A DNA stretch of 37,307 bases from Desulfarculus sp. GTDB lineage: Bacteria; Desulfobacterota; Desulfarculia; Desulfarculales; Desulfarculaceae. The notes beneath the pieces were generated by a model. It saw only the letters and a list, made by a program, of their open reading frames with translations. It was not told where the DNA came from and made no database searches. A program made the position numbers and the translations under genes. The first letter of the stretch is position 1, and each line of letters begins with the position of its first letter. The stretch is taken from assembly GCA_003605055.1 (NCBI GenBank), contig QZKP01000002.1, positions 1-37,307 of the forward strand. Reading direction: 5' to 3'. This document shows, piece by piece, positions 23,890 to 34,180 of the stretch.

Positions 23890-25095
23890 CTAGTAGTCGG
23901 CCCGGTCGCGGGCGCCGCCGGCCAAGCGGGCCCCGTCGGCCAGGGTCGCGCCGTCGGCCGGGAAGGCCTTGGTCTTGAAAAAGCCGGTGTCCAGCAGGGT
24001 GTAGTTCAGGGCGCCGGCCTCCAGGTCCGGCTCCAGGCCCAGCACCCGCACGATCTGGTTCTTGAGCGGCCCGCCCTGCTGGTCGCTGAGCCAGGACACC
24101 GACAGCAGGGCCGCGTCGCCCTTTTCCAGGGGGATGTTGCCGAGGGCGTTCTCCCGGCAGGCGATAACCCGCCGCGGCCGGCCCAACAGCCCCACCAGGC
24201 GGCCGGAGATGGTCTGGGCCGCGCTGGCCTCGCGCACCCACTTCAGCTCCAGGGTGCGGCTGGCCAGGCCGTAGAGGCCCTGGACTTTGAGGTCCTGGGT
24301 GGCCAGGCCGTCGAAGCCGGCCTCGTACTCGCCCAGGGCGTAGTTGTAGCAGTAGTGCACCTGGGCCCGGTTGACCATCTCGCTGAGCTTGGCCGTGACG
24401 TTCACCAGGCTCAGGTCGCCCTCGCGCAGCGAGCAGGCCAGATCCCCCTCCACCAGCGAGCCGGCCCCCAGGTCCAGATAGGCCTTGAGGCGGCCGTCGC
24501 CGCCCTGCCACCAGGAGCCCAGGAAGTTGCTTAAGAGCTCGGTGAGCACCTCGCCCAGGCTGCGCGGGCTCTGCACCAGGCCGGCGGCCGCATAGCCCAG
24601 GGCCGCGGCCCGGGCCCGGGCCCGGCTGAAGGAGGTGGCCTCCAGCTCCTCGGCCGCGGCCCCGGCCAGATCAACAAGCAGGTCGGCCGCGATGTCCACG
24701 GGGTTGGTTATCAGCGCGTCCCCGTCGGCGCGGCCCTGGGCGCGCACCGTGATGGGCTCCTTGTCCCGGGCCTCGGCGTGGAAGCTGGCCGTGGCGATGG
24801 CCCCCTGGCCCTGAAAGTCGTGCGCCAGGTTCAGGTCGTAGTCTTCGCCGGCGATGGCCTGTCCGTCTTTGTCGTAGAGCGTCACCTGGTTGCCCGCGGC
24901 CAGGGGGCGCAGGGGGTGGCCGGCCAGGGCGTACACGTGGGCCTCGCTGTCCAGGCAGACCGCGTTCCACAGGCCGCCGCTGCCGCCGCTGGTCATCTCC
25001 CCCCAGACCAGGGGCAGGACCTGGCTGGGCCGCCGGGGGGCGCTGTAGTCCCAGGCGCGCTTGAGGGGTATCTGGGCGTTGAGGTCCAGCATCAC
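23890..25095 (-). CDS. Putative phage tail-tip/baseplate-hub protein
   Basis: A 401-residue protein of the type found at the tip of siphovirus tails. It has the middle segment MVNRAQVHYCYNYALGEYE (a 'N-R-v-x-V-x-Y-x-Y' strand pattern) and a C-terminal part with IPLEKGDAALLSVSW, NQIVRVLGLEPDLEAG and LNYTLLDTGFF. That order (GD-x-x-x-V, then V-x-x-x-E-x-D, then x-L-T-L-x-D/E) is what I know from tail-tip and hub proteins that carry a late beta-domain. The N-terminal 200 residues are less clear. The start is GTG 25095 or ATG 25092; the latter overlaps the previous stop by one base. Family assignment is by pattern, not by search. Confidence 0.7.
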   Translation of the reverse strand: MMLDLNAQIPLKRAWDYSAPRRPSQVLPLVWGEMTSGGSGGLWNAVCLDSEAHVYALAGHPLRPLAAGNQVTLYDKDGQAIAGEDYDLNLAHDFQGQGAIATASFHAEARDKEPITVRAQGRADGDALITNPVDIAADLLVDLAGAAAEELEATSFSRARARAAALGYAAAGLVQSPRSLGEVLTELLSNFLGSWWQGGDGRLKAYLDLGAGSLVEGDLACSLREGDLSLVNVTAKLSEMVNRAQVHYCYNYALGEYEAGFDGLATQDLKVQGLYGLASRTLELKWVREASAAQTISGRLVGLLGRPRRVIACRENALGNIPLEKGDAALLSVSWLSDQQGGPLKNQIVRVLGLEPDLEAGALNYTLLDTGFFKTKAFPADGATLADGARLAGGARDRADY

Positions 25096-25619
25096 AGGGC
25101 CTTCAGGCTCAGGGTCAGGCGCTCGGCCTCCAGGCGGTAGGACACCACCCGGCCCCGGAAGCGGCGCAGATAGTCCCGGGCCAGCACCCCGGGGTAGCCG
25201 ATGGTCAGCTCGCCAATGGCGCCCAGCAGGTTCTCCAGGGCCTCCAGGCGGCTGAAGGGCCGTCCCTGGCCGGCCGGCCCGTTGGCCAGCACCACCGTGA
25301 GGCTGCCCGGCTCCTCCTGGCGCAGGCTGGCCAAGAGCTCCCCGCCCAGGGGGGCCAGGGTCTCGCGCAGGCGGCCCAGGGAGAGCACCCGCGCCCCGCG
25401 CTCCAGCAGGCTCAGGGAACCCTGGCCGGCCCGGCGGGCCCCGTCGGCCAGGAACACCCCGTCGGCCCGGGCGGGCCGCACCAGGCCCAGTTGCTCGTCA
25501 CGGGGGTGGCGCTGGGCATAGACCCGCAGGCCGAAGGCGTTGGTCAGGCTGAACAGCACCACCGGGGCCTGGTTGCGCTGCCGGCGGGCGCGGTGGAATT
25601 CCTGACTCAGGCTAAACAT
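25092..25619 (-). CDS. Phage tail-associated protein, unknown family
   Basis: A 175-residue protein with no signal peptide. It starts MFSLSQEFHRARRQRNQAPV and contains alternating beta segments (FSLTNAFGLRVYAQ, LTVVLANG, RFRGRVVSYRLEAERLTLSLKA). The size, the place between the two larger tail-like genes, and the tight coupling (8-base overlap with the gene before, 4-base with the gene after) suggest a baseplate component comparable in position to the small proteins before the host-specificity protein of siphophages and gene transfer agents. I cannot name the family. Confidence 0.65.
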   Translation of the reverse strand: MFSLSQEFHRARRQRNQAPVVLFSLTNAFGLRVYAQRHPRDEQLGLVRPARADGVFLADGARRAGQGSLSLLERGARVLSLGRLRETLAPLGGELLASLRQEEPGSLTVVLANGPAGQGRPFSRLEALENLLGAIGELTIGYPGVLARDYLRRFRGRVVSYRLEAERLTLSLKAL

Positions 25620-26682
25620 CGGTGCGCACCACCTCCTCCAGGGACAGGCCCAGGTCCCAGCGGCCGCCCGGCCCCTGCTGCCGGTTCAGCTCCGGGCCGG
25701 GCAGGCAGTAGATGGTGTCGGCCGGGTCGTCGGCAAAGGGCGTGAAGAAGAGGGGGCTGATCAGGCCGGCGCTGGGCTGGTGCACGGCCGCCAGCATGGC
25801 CTCGAAGCCGGCCACGTCCGCCCCGCCCAGGCGGGGGAAGCTCAGGCTCAGGCCCTGAGCCAGGCCCTGGCTGGAGCCGGCCAGCTTGCCCGCGTCGCTG
25901 GCGGTCAGGCGGCGGCCGGCCACCGTGGCCCGGCCGTAGCGGGCCTGGAAGGTGCGGCTGGGCTGGAAAAAGCCGCCCAGATAGAACAGGCTGGCCCGCA
26001 GCAGGCCCTGGGGGTTGTCCGGGTCGGCCAGCTCCAGGCGCCAGTGGCGATAACTCTGCTCCAGGAACCAAACCAGGTGTGGCCGGGTGATGCTCAGGGC
26101 CTGGCTGAAGGCCGGGTCCTGCCAGTCCGGGCCGTCGTCGGCCTTGAGGGTGGCCGCGGCCTGGCCGCCCAGGTTGTGGTCGGCCAGCACCAGGGCCTGG
26201 ACCTGCCGCGCCGCGCCCAGGTCCGCGCTCAGCCATTCGGCGGCCCGTCCCGTGGCGCGCCAGGCCGTGTCCCGGTCCCGGTCCAAGAGGGCGGCCGGGC
26301 CCTGGCGCCCCACGGCCAGCAGGCTCCAGGCGTCGCCCAGGTAAAAGTCGGGCCCCTCGCCCGTGACCCACTTGACCCGCACCCCGTCGGCCAGATCCAT
26401 AAGGCTGTCCGTGGTGGCCACCCCGCTGGCCTCCCAGCCCGCGGCGCTGGCCCGCCGCCAGCGGAAGCTGGCCTGGCCCACCTCGCTGCCCGCGGCCACC
26501 GAGTCTATCTCCAGGCTGAACACCTGGTCCTGGTCGCCGCTGTGCTCGCCGTCCGCGTAGCAGATGGCCGCGCCCAGGGCCTTGGGCGCCGGGGTGCCCA
26601 CCAGGCCGGGCAGGGCCGAGGACACCGCGAGCTGGGCCGGGTCCGCGATAAAGTTGTCGTACATGAAGCGGCAGCTGGCCAT
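25612..26682 (-). CDS. Phage tail-like protein, first gene of the module
   Basis: A 356-residue protein that opens the operon. ATG 26682 has GGAGGAG five bases upstream, the best ribosome binding site of the module. It is built mainly of beta-rich stretches (VFSLEIDSVAAGSEVGQASF, VRVKWVTGEGPDFYLGDAW, AEWLSADLGAARQVQALVLADHN). The 'WLSADLG' plus 'LVLADHNL' pattern is that of a discoidin-like carbohydrate-binding fold (F5/8 type C), common in phage tail proteins. The segment near 230-270 (GGFFQPSRTFQARYGRATV) and the end suggest further tail domains. No transmembrane segment. It shows no sign of decay, so the module is probably intact and expressed from a promoter in 26683-26888. Confidence 0.72.
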   Translation of the reverse strand: MASCRFMYDNFIADPAQLAVSSALPGLVGTPAPKALGAAICYADGEHSGDQDQVFSLEIDSVAAGSEVGQASFRWRRASAAGWEASGVATTDSLMDLADGVRVKWVTGEGPDFYLGDAWSLLAVGRQGPAALLDRDRDTAWRATGRAAEWLSADLGAARQVQALVLADHNLGGQAAATLKADDGPDWQDPAFSQALSITRPHLVWFLEQSYRHWRLELADPDNPQGLLRASLFYLGGFFQPSRTFQARYGRATVAGRRLTASDAGKLAGSSQGLAQGLSLSFPRLGGADVAGFEAMLAAVHQPSAGLISPLFFTPFADDPADTIYCLPGPELNRQQGPGGRWDLGLSLEEVVRTDV

Positions 26683-26888
26683 GGACTCCTCCGCTGGCTG
26701 GCCGGCCCGGGCCCGGCGCGATCATGGACCCACCATAGGCCCTCCCGCCAGCCGCTGCCCAATGAGCGGGTGCAAAAAATGGCCGCCGGGCCGGGCCAGG
26801 CGGGCCAACCCGGGAATGCGCGGCCGCGTTGACCCTGCCCCAGGCCAGGGCTATGATTGAGCTTTGCCGCAACGCAAAGGAGGGGCGC

Positions 26889-27143
26889 GTGGGCTCCGGC
26901 GAGTCCAAGGTGGTCATATTCACCACCCCCGGCTGCGGCCGCTGCCGGGCGGCCAAGGAGTTCTTCGCGGCCCGCGGCCTGGCCGTGGAGGAGGTGGACG
27001 TGAGCGCCTCCCTGGCCGCCAAGCGCCGCCTGGCCCGCCTGGCCCCGGGGGCCCGGGTGGTGCCGGTGATCGCCCTGGGCGAGGAGGTGGAGGTGGGCTG
27101 GCGGCCCGCGTACTGGGCCAGGCGCCTGGGGGGCGGGTCGTGA
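26889..27143 (+). CDS. Glutaredoxin-like thioredoxin-fold protein
   Basis: An 84-residue redox protein: VVIFTTPGCGRCRAAKEFF holds the CGRC active-site motif, and a cis-proline position is seen in RVVPVIALGEE. This resembles glutaredoxin/NrdH-type proteins that reduce disulfides or carry iron-sulfur clusters. I prefer GTG 26889, which follows AAAGGAGGGG; the TTG at 26829 has no support. It overlaps pdxA by four bases and may keep an enzyme of that pathway reduced, or just share the transcript. Confidence 0.85.
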   Translation: MGSGESKVVIFTTPGCGRCRAAKEFFAARGLAVEEVDVSASLAAKRRLARLAPGARVVPVIALGEEVEVGWRPAYWARRLGGGS

Positions 27144-28084
27144 GGCCGCGCATCGCCGTGACCCTGGGCGACCCGGCCGGCGTGGGGCCGGAGATCGTGG
27201 CCCGGCTCTGCTCGGACCCGGCCACGCGCGAGCGCGCCGAGCTGGTGGTGGTGGGCCAGCGGGGTTTGTTGGACCGCGGGGCCGCGGCCTGCGGGCTGCC
27301 CGCGCCAAAGGTGGAGCTGAAGGAGACCGGCCCGGCCCTGGCCGTCGCCCTTGGCCGGCCCGGCGCGGACAGCGGCCGCCTGGCCGGGGCCTTCGTGGAA
27401 GAGGCCCTGCGCCTGGTGCAGGCCGGCCGGGCCCTGGCCCTGGCCACCGCGCCCCTCAGCAAGGAGGCCCTGGCCGCGGCCGGCTACCCGGACACCGGCC
27501 ACACCACCCTGCTGGCCCGGCTCACCCGCACCCCCCGGCCGGTGATGATGCTGGCCGGCGACAAGCTAAAGGTGGTGCTGGTGACCATCCACAAGGCCCT
27601 GCGCGAGGTGCCGGGGCTCTTGACCCGCGAGGGCGTCGCGCACACGGCCCGGGTCACGGACGCGGCCCTGCGCCGCTATTGGGGCCTGGCCGCGCCGCGC
27701 CTGGCCGTGTGCGGCCTGAACCCGCACGCCGGCGAGGGCGGCCTCTTTGGCGACGAGGAGGCGCGCATCATCGCCCCGGCCGTTGCCGCGCTAAAGGCCG
27801 CGGGCGTCGCGGCCGAGGGGCCCCTGCCCTCGGACACCGTGTTCTGGCGCGCGGTGCAGGGGCAGTTCGACGCGGTGGTGTGCATGTATCACGACCAGGG
27901 CTTGATTCCCCTGAAGCTGCTGCACTTCGAGGACGCGGTGAACGTGACCCTGGGCCTGCCCGTGATACGCACCAGCGTGGACCACGGCACGGCCTATGAC
28001 CTGGCCGGCACCGGCAAGGCCAACCCGGCCAGCATGATCGCGGCCGTCAAGCTGGCGGCGGAGATGGCGGCGGCGGGAAATTAG
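27140..28084 (+). CDS. pdxA: 4-hydroxythreonine-4-phosphate dehydrogenase
   Basis: Oxidises 4-phosphohydroxy-L-threonine with NAD+, then decarboxylates, in pyridoxal-5'-phosphate synthesis. The 314 residues start VTLGDPAGVGPEI and show LATAPLSKEAL, GHTTLLA, VCGLNPHAGEGGLFG, CMYHDQGLIPLK and TSVDHGTAYDLAG, which include the metal-binding histidines and phosphate contacts. GTG 27140 overlaps the previous stop (GTGA). The next gene begins right after its stop but has different base composition, so the operon probably ended here originally. Confidence 0.96.
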   Translation: MRPRIAVTLGDPAGVGPEIVARLCSDPATRERAELVVVGQRGLLDRGAAACGLPAPKVELKETGPALAVALGRPGADSGRLAGAFVEEALRLVQAGRALALATAPLSKEALAAAGYPDTGHTTLLARLTRTPRPVMMLAGDKLKVVLVTIHKALREVPGLLTREGVAHTARVTDAALRRYWGLAAPRLAVCGLNPHAGEGGLFGDEEARIIAPAVAALKAAGVAAEGPLPSDTVFWRAVQGQFDAVVCMYHDQGLIPLKLLHFEDAVNVTLGLPVIRTSVDHGTAYDLAGTGKANPASMIAAVKLAAEMAAAGN

Positions 28085-28096
28085 TTGGGGGGAGAA

Positions 28097-28756
28097 GTGA
28101 TCGGACCTTGGTATCTATATTTGGATGAAAGCGGCGACTTGGGTTTCGATTGGTCAAAGAAAGGCACTTCGCGTTATTTCACCATCTGCATTTTGGCTGT
28201 AAGAACAGCCACCAGAAACAAGACCTTATCCAATGCGGTTAAAAAAACTTTGAGGAGAAAATTTAACTACCACGGGGCGGACAAGAAGCACGTAGTAGAA
28301 CTTAAGGGGGCCCGCACCAGCCTTGAGGTTCGCACGTATTTTTTCAATCAAGTCGCCGGGGTCCGCTTTGGCGTGTATGCGCTTACTTTGAACAAGAGTC
28401 GCCTTTATCCTGAGCTAGCCACACAAAAAGAAAGAACCTACAACTACCTTGCCAGACTGATTTTGGATCAAATCCCCTTTGAGGCGGCCGACACATCGGT
28501 GGAGCTAGTCCTTGACAGAAGAAAGAACAAAACCCAAGTGGCAGATTTCAACGGATACGTGGAAGCCCAACTACATAGCCGTCTGTCTCCCACCGTGCCT
28601 CTTTACATCCGGCACCAAGACTCACAGTCAAATTACTGTTTACAGGCGGTCGACCTGTTCAGCTACGGGGTTTTTAGGAAATACGAAAGAGGGGACGACT
28701 CTTGGCTTCGAGTCTTCAGAGGCAAGGTGCAGTATGATGATGTATTTTTGCCATAA
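28097..28756 (+). CDS. DUF3800 domain protein
   Basis: A 219-residue protein of the DUF3800 family: YLYLDESGDLGF at the N-terminus, VELKGA in the middle, a conserved basic/acidic segment VLDRRKNKTQ, and HQDSQSNYCLQAVDLFSYGV near the end. The acid residues D/E in LDESGD and the later D in AVDLF suggest an RNase H-like active site, and members occur in defence islands and near mobile elements. Function is unproven. I prefer GTG 28097, with GGGGGGAGAA upstream; TTG 28085 is the alternative. It is clearly AT-richer than pdxA and uvrA and lies just after the pdxA stop, so it was probably inserted by transfer. Confidence 0.88.
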   Translation: MIGPWYLYLDESGDLGFDWSKKGTSRYFTICILAVRTATRNKTLSNAVKKTLRRKFNYHGADKKHVVELKGARTSLEVRTYFFNQVAGVRFGVYALTLNKSRLYPELATQKERTYNYLARLILDQIPFEAADTSVELVLDRRKNKTQVADFNGYVEAQLHSRLSPTVPLYIRHQDSQSNYCLQAVDLFSYGVFRKYERGDDSWLRVFRGKVQYDDVFLP

Positions 28757-28907
28757 GAAAAGAGCGCGCCTTGCTGGACACCTTCCCAGGGCTTGTCCAA
28801 CCTATGGAAGGACCATGACCCCAGGGACCAACAGAGGTCTCACCGCTCTATTTGAATTATGTCCATGCCAGCCAGCCTTGTCAAGCCAGACTATTAGGTG
28901 AATCACC

Positions 28908-31739
<2,832 letters not shown>

Positions 31740-31789
31740 GCCGCGAGGTTTTTATGTGACCGCCGCTGAATTTATGACAAAATACAGTC

Positions 31790-32104
31790 ATGTCGCCTCA
31801 AGCGGTAAATAGCGCCCGGGCAGCGCAAGAGCTGGCGCACCGGATCGCCCCGGTCCTGCGGCGCTTTGGGGTGGTGCGGGCCGGGCTGTTCGGGTCCGTG
31901 GCCCGGGGCGAGGCCGGCCCGGCCAGCGACGTTGACCTGCTGGTGGAGTACCAGCCCGGCCGGCGGCTGCGCCTGCGCGATCTGGTGGCGCTGCACGACG
32001 AGGTGGAGCGGGTGGCCGGCCGCAAGGCGCAGGTCATCGAGTACCGCCTGCTGCGCGAGCGCATACGCGAGCGCGTGCTGGCCGAGCAGGTGCCTGTCTT
32101 ATGA
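31790..32104 (+). CDS. mntA: Minimal nucleotidyltransferase antitoxin, MntA-like
   Basis: A 104-residue MNT-domain protein. The nucleotidyltransferase motif GSVARG (35-40) is followed by SDVDLLVEY with catalytic D47 and D49. In HepT/MntA systems the MNT protein transfers AMP to a tyrosine of the HEPN toxin and silences it. The stop overlaps the ATG of the HEPN gene (ATGA), the normal order for this type. It follows uvrA by 50 bases. I use the ATG at 31790; a short AT-rich stretch precedes it, but no clear ribosome binding site. Confidence 0.9.
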   Translation: MSPQAVNSARAAQELAHRIAPVLRRFGVVRAGLFGSVARGEAGPASDVDLLVEYQPGRRLRLRDLVALHDEVERVAGRKAQVIEYRLLRERIRERVLAEQVPVL

Positions 32105-32436
32105 GCAAGGACCCGCTGCTCTACATCGAGGACATCGTCGAGTCCATCCTGGCCATACAGGGTTATGTGCAAGGGGTAGAACTGGAAGCCTTCCTGGCCA
32201 ACGCCGAGAAGCAGGACGCGGTCTTGCGCCGGCTGGCCATCATTGGCGAGGCGGTCAAGAAGCTGCCCAACGAGTTCCGCGCGGCCCACCCCAAGGTGCC
32301 CTGGCGCGACATAGCCGCCTCCCGCGACGTGCTCATTCACGACTACGACCGGGTTAACCTGCACCTTCTTTGGGATATCATCCATAACGACCTGCCGCCT
32401 TTGCTGTCGCAGCTTCGCCCGCTGCTGAATGAGTAA
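32101..32436 (+). CDS. hepT: HEPN-domain toxin, HepT-like (DUF86)
   Basis: A 111-residue HEPN RNase. The signature R-X4-H-X-Y is seen as RDVLIHDY with R75, H80 and Y82; Y82 is the residue AMPylated by the partner MNT protein in characterised systems. The N-terminus YIEDIVESILAIQGYV and central LRRLAIIGEAVKKLP are typical of DUF86. Motif is intact, so the toxin is probably functional. It is the second gene of the pair and is followed by an RNA-like region with terminator. Confidence 0.92.
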   Translation: MSKDPLLYIEDIVESILAIQGYVQGVELEAFLANAEKQDAVLRRLAIIGEAVKKLPNEFRAAHPKVPWRDIAASRDVLIHDYDRVNLHLLWDIIHNDLPPLLSQLRPLLNE

Positions 32437-32459
32437 TCCTGACCGCGCGGGGATAGTTG

Positions 32460-32588
32460 TTGACAAAGATTATTTATTGATGGCAGGTTGGTAAAGGCCG
32501 CAGGCGCCAGGGGGGCGCCGTAAGTAGGGGAAATCAACGGGTCATGATCGCCCGGCCGACTCCGAAAGGAGCGGCCGGGCTCCATTTT
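32460..32588 (+). ncRNA. Possible structured leader or small RNA
   Basis: TTGACA at 32460-32465 is a perfect -35, but the base group 17 nt downstream (GCAGGT) is a poor -10. Beyond it lie GTTGG...CCAAC-like complementary words (GTTG near 32488, CAAC near 32535), a GGCGCC-AGGGG-GGCGCC hairpin at 32503-32519, unpaired purine-rich joints (GTAAGTAGGGGAAATCA), and the terminator at 32550-32588. The architecture suggests a small RNA or a regulatory leader for the next gene. I cannot match it to a known riboswitch. Confidence 0.3.
32550..32588 (+). terminator. Intrinsic terminator
   Basis: GCCCGGCCG-A-CTCC, tetraloop GAAA, GGAG-CGGCCGGGC, then TCCATTTTT. The stem has 13 pairs with one bulged A and a GNRA loop. 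This ends the HepT transcript or a separate short RNA. Confidence 0.7.
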
Positions 32589-32604
32589 TCAGCGGGGGTG
32601 CCTC

Positions 32605-33462
32605 ATGAAAGGTAATGTTCCCAAGAAAGTAGAAGAACGAATTAAAAGTGAGATGAGGCGGTTCCAAAAAGTGCTGTCGGAAGCCAAGGCCCGAGACGTA
32701 AATGAGTCCGATACCGTGATCATAGTCAGTGATATTTTATCAAGTGTCTTGGGTTTTGATAAATATAGTGAAATTACAACTGAGTTCGCAATTAGAGGAA
32801 CTTATGTTGATTTAGCCGTAAAAATTGACGGCGAGGTTTACTATTTAATTGAAGTTAAAGCCATCGGGCTCGACCTTAAGGAACCTCATTTAAGGCAAGC
32901 AATAGATTATGCAGCAAATCAGGGAATAGACTGGGTAGTTTTAACGAACGGAGAGCTTTGGCACGTTTTTAAGGTACTTTACAGAAAACCAATTGAAGTC
33001 GAAAAAACTTTTGAATTTAATTTGATTAATTTTTCACCTAAAGACAAGGAAACTATTTATGAACTTTATACGCTAAGTCGTGAAGGAATAAGAAAGTCAG
33101 CCATTGCAGAACTTCATGAAAGAGCCAAGGCTACGAACAAGTTCGCCATCGCTGCTATTTTAAAGACCGAGCCCATCATTGATGCTGTTGTGCGTGAAAT
33201 AAGAAAAATTCATAAAAATATTAAAATCGATAAACAATACATAATAGAAATTATAGATAAAGAGGTATTAAAAAGAGAAGTTAGGGAAGGAGAGCCCGCT
33301 GAAAAAGCTGCTGAATTGGTAAAAAAAGCTCAGCATAAGGCCGCGAGGGAAAAGAGTAAAAAAGTTAAGAAAGAAGAACCGCCCTCTCCCCCGCAGCCGG
33401 CTTCTATGGTGCCAGTTCCGGTGGGGCTGATGACTACATCGAAATTTACCGTGGAAGGATAG
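32605..33462 (+). CDS. Orphan protein with HsdR N-terminal-like nuclease domain
   Basis: A 285-residue protein whose first 150 residues resemble the type I restriction enzyme HsdR N-terminal (HSDR_N) nuclease: EFAIRGTYVDLAVKIDG, YYLIEVKAIG with D69, E83 and K85 as the PD-(D/E)XK triad, then LRQAIDYAANQGIDWVVLTNGELWHVF. Residues 220-265 form a charged coiled region (KEVLKREVREGEPAEKAAEL, KKAQHKAAREKSKKVKKEE) and the tail is proline-rich. No helicase, HsdM or HsdS is near, so it is not a normal restriction subunit. ATG 32605 has a moderate GGGGG site. It is very AT-rich compared with all neighbours and must be a recent arrival. It may be a nuclease or only a DNA-binding relative. Confidence 0.85.
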   Translation: MKGNVPKKVEERIKSEMRRFQKVLSEAKARDVNESDTVIIVSDILSSVLGFDKYSEITTEFAIRGTYVDLAVKIDGEVYYLIEVKAIGLDLKEPHLRQAIDYAANQGIDWVVLTNGELWHVFKVLYRKPIEVEKTFEFNLINFSPKDKETIYELYTLSREGIRKSAIAELHERAKATNKFAIAAILKTEPIIDAVVREIRKIHKNIKIDKQYIIEIIDKEVLKREVREGEPAEKAAELVKKAQHKAAREKSKKVKKEEPPSPPQPASMVPVPVGLMTTSKFTVEG

Positions 33463-33465
33463 CCC

Positions 33466-34095
33466 CTACCCCGCCGTCAGGTGATACGCCAGGTTATCCA
33501 GCTTCACGCTGAAGTCCACGTTCTCCACCTTGAACCCCTCGGGCGCCTGTATCTGGGTGGGGGCGAAGTTCAGTATGCCCCGCACCGGCACCTCCACCAG
33601 GCGGTTGGCGATGTCCTGGGCGAACTGGGCCGGCGCGCAGATCACGCCTATCTCCACGCCCTTTTCCCGGCAGACCTCGCTCATCTTGTCCGGCGCGTGG
33701 ATCACCAGGCCGGTGACCAGCTTGCGGCCGATCTTGATGGGGTCGGCGTCAAAGGCGGCCACGAAGCGGTAGCCCTGCTTGCTGAAGTTCTCGTGGGCCA
33801 CCAGGGCGCAGCCCAGGTTGCCCACCCCCACGATGGCCAGGCTCCACTCCTTGTTCAGGCCCAGGATCTTCTTGATGTCAAATATCAGCTCCTTGACGTA
33901 GTAGCCCACCCCGCGCACGCCGAACTGGCCGAAGTAGGCCAGGTCCTTGCGTATCTGGGCGGGGTTCACGCCGCAGAGCTCGGCCAGGGTCTTGGAACTG
34001 ACCACGGTCACCTGGTCCCGGATCAGGACCTCCAGGGCGCGGGTGTATAGGGACAGGCGGGTGATGGTGGCCGCGGGGATCTTCAAAAACTTCAT
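33466..34095 (-). CDS. rex: Redox-sensing transcriptional repressor Rex
   Basis: A 209-residue repressor that senses NADH/NAD+. The N-terminal winged helix (about 1-75) holds RLSLYTRALEVL and AQIRKDLAYFGQFGVRGVGY, the DNA-recognition helix and wing; the Rossmann domain has VGVGNLGCALVAH and FDADPIKIG; the C-terminal swapped helix ends the protein. I choose ATG 34095 (MKFLKIP), which gives the usual length; a GTG at 34125 would lie inside the operator. The gene directly follows atpE on the same strand, a neighbourhood also known in Desulfovibrio, but a strong terminator and its own operator separate them. Confidence 0.96.
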   Translation of the reverse strand: MKFLKIPAATITRLSLYTRALEVLIRDQVTVVSSKTLAELCGVNPAQIRKDLAYFGQFGVRGVGYYVKELIFDIKKILGLNKEWSLAIVGVGNLGCALVAHENFSKQGYRFVAAFDADPIKIGRKLVTGLVIHAPDKMSEVCREKGVEIGVICAPAQFAQDIANRLVEVPVRGILNFAPTQIQAPEGFKVENVDFSVKLDNLAYHLTAG

Positions 34096-34109
34096 TAGCG
34101 GGCTTTCCG

Positions 34110-34127
34110 TTGTGATTGTGAGCACAT
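34110..34127 (-). promoter_or_regulatory. Rex operator-like palindrome upstream of rex
   Basis: TTGTG-ATTGTGAG-CACAT fits the Rex consensus TTGTG-N8-CACAA with one mismatch. It lies 15 bases before the rex ATG, ideal for autorepression. Confidence 0.65.
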
Positions 34128-34136
34128 GCCCGGGTC

Positions 34137-34170
34137 TTTAAAAGGGCCGGGCCCTGGCGGGCCCGGCCCT
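34137..34170 (-). terminator. Intrinsic terminator of the F0 operon
   Basis: AGGGCCGGGCCC / GGGCCCGGCCCT, a perfect 12-bp stem with loop TGGC (on the plus strand), followed on the minus strand by TTTTAAAG. It begins 10 bases after the atpE stop. Confidence 0.85.
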
Positions 34171-34180
34171 CTGCGCGCGC

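Noticed and set aside
22401..26682. Complete functional prophage
   Set aside because: No head, packaging, tape-measure, lysis or integration genes on either side; only tail-tip-like proteins can be supported.
32482..32497. Sigma54 promoter at TGGCAGGTTGG
   Set aside because: The GG...GC spacing does not place a GC at the -12 position.
32460..32588. Known riboswitch (c-di-GMP-I, SAH, TPP, cobalamin, ZTP)
   Set aside because: The conserved core words of these classes are not present; left as an unassigned structured region.
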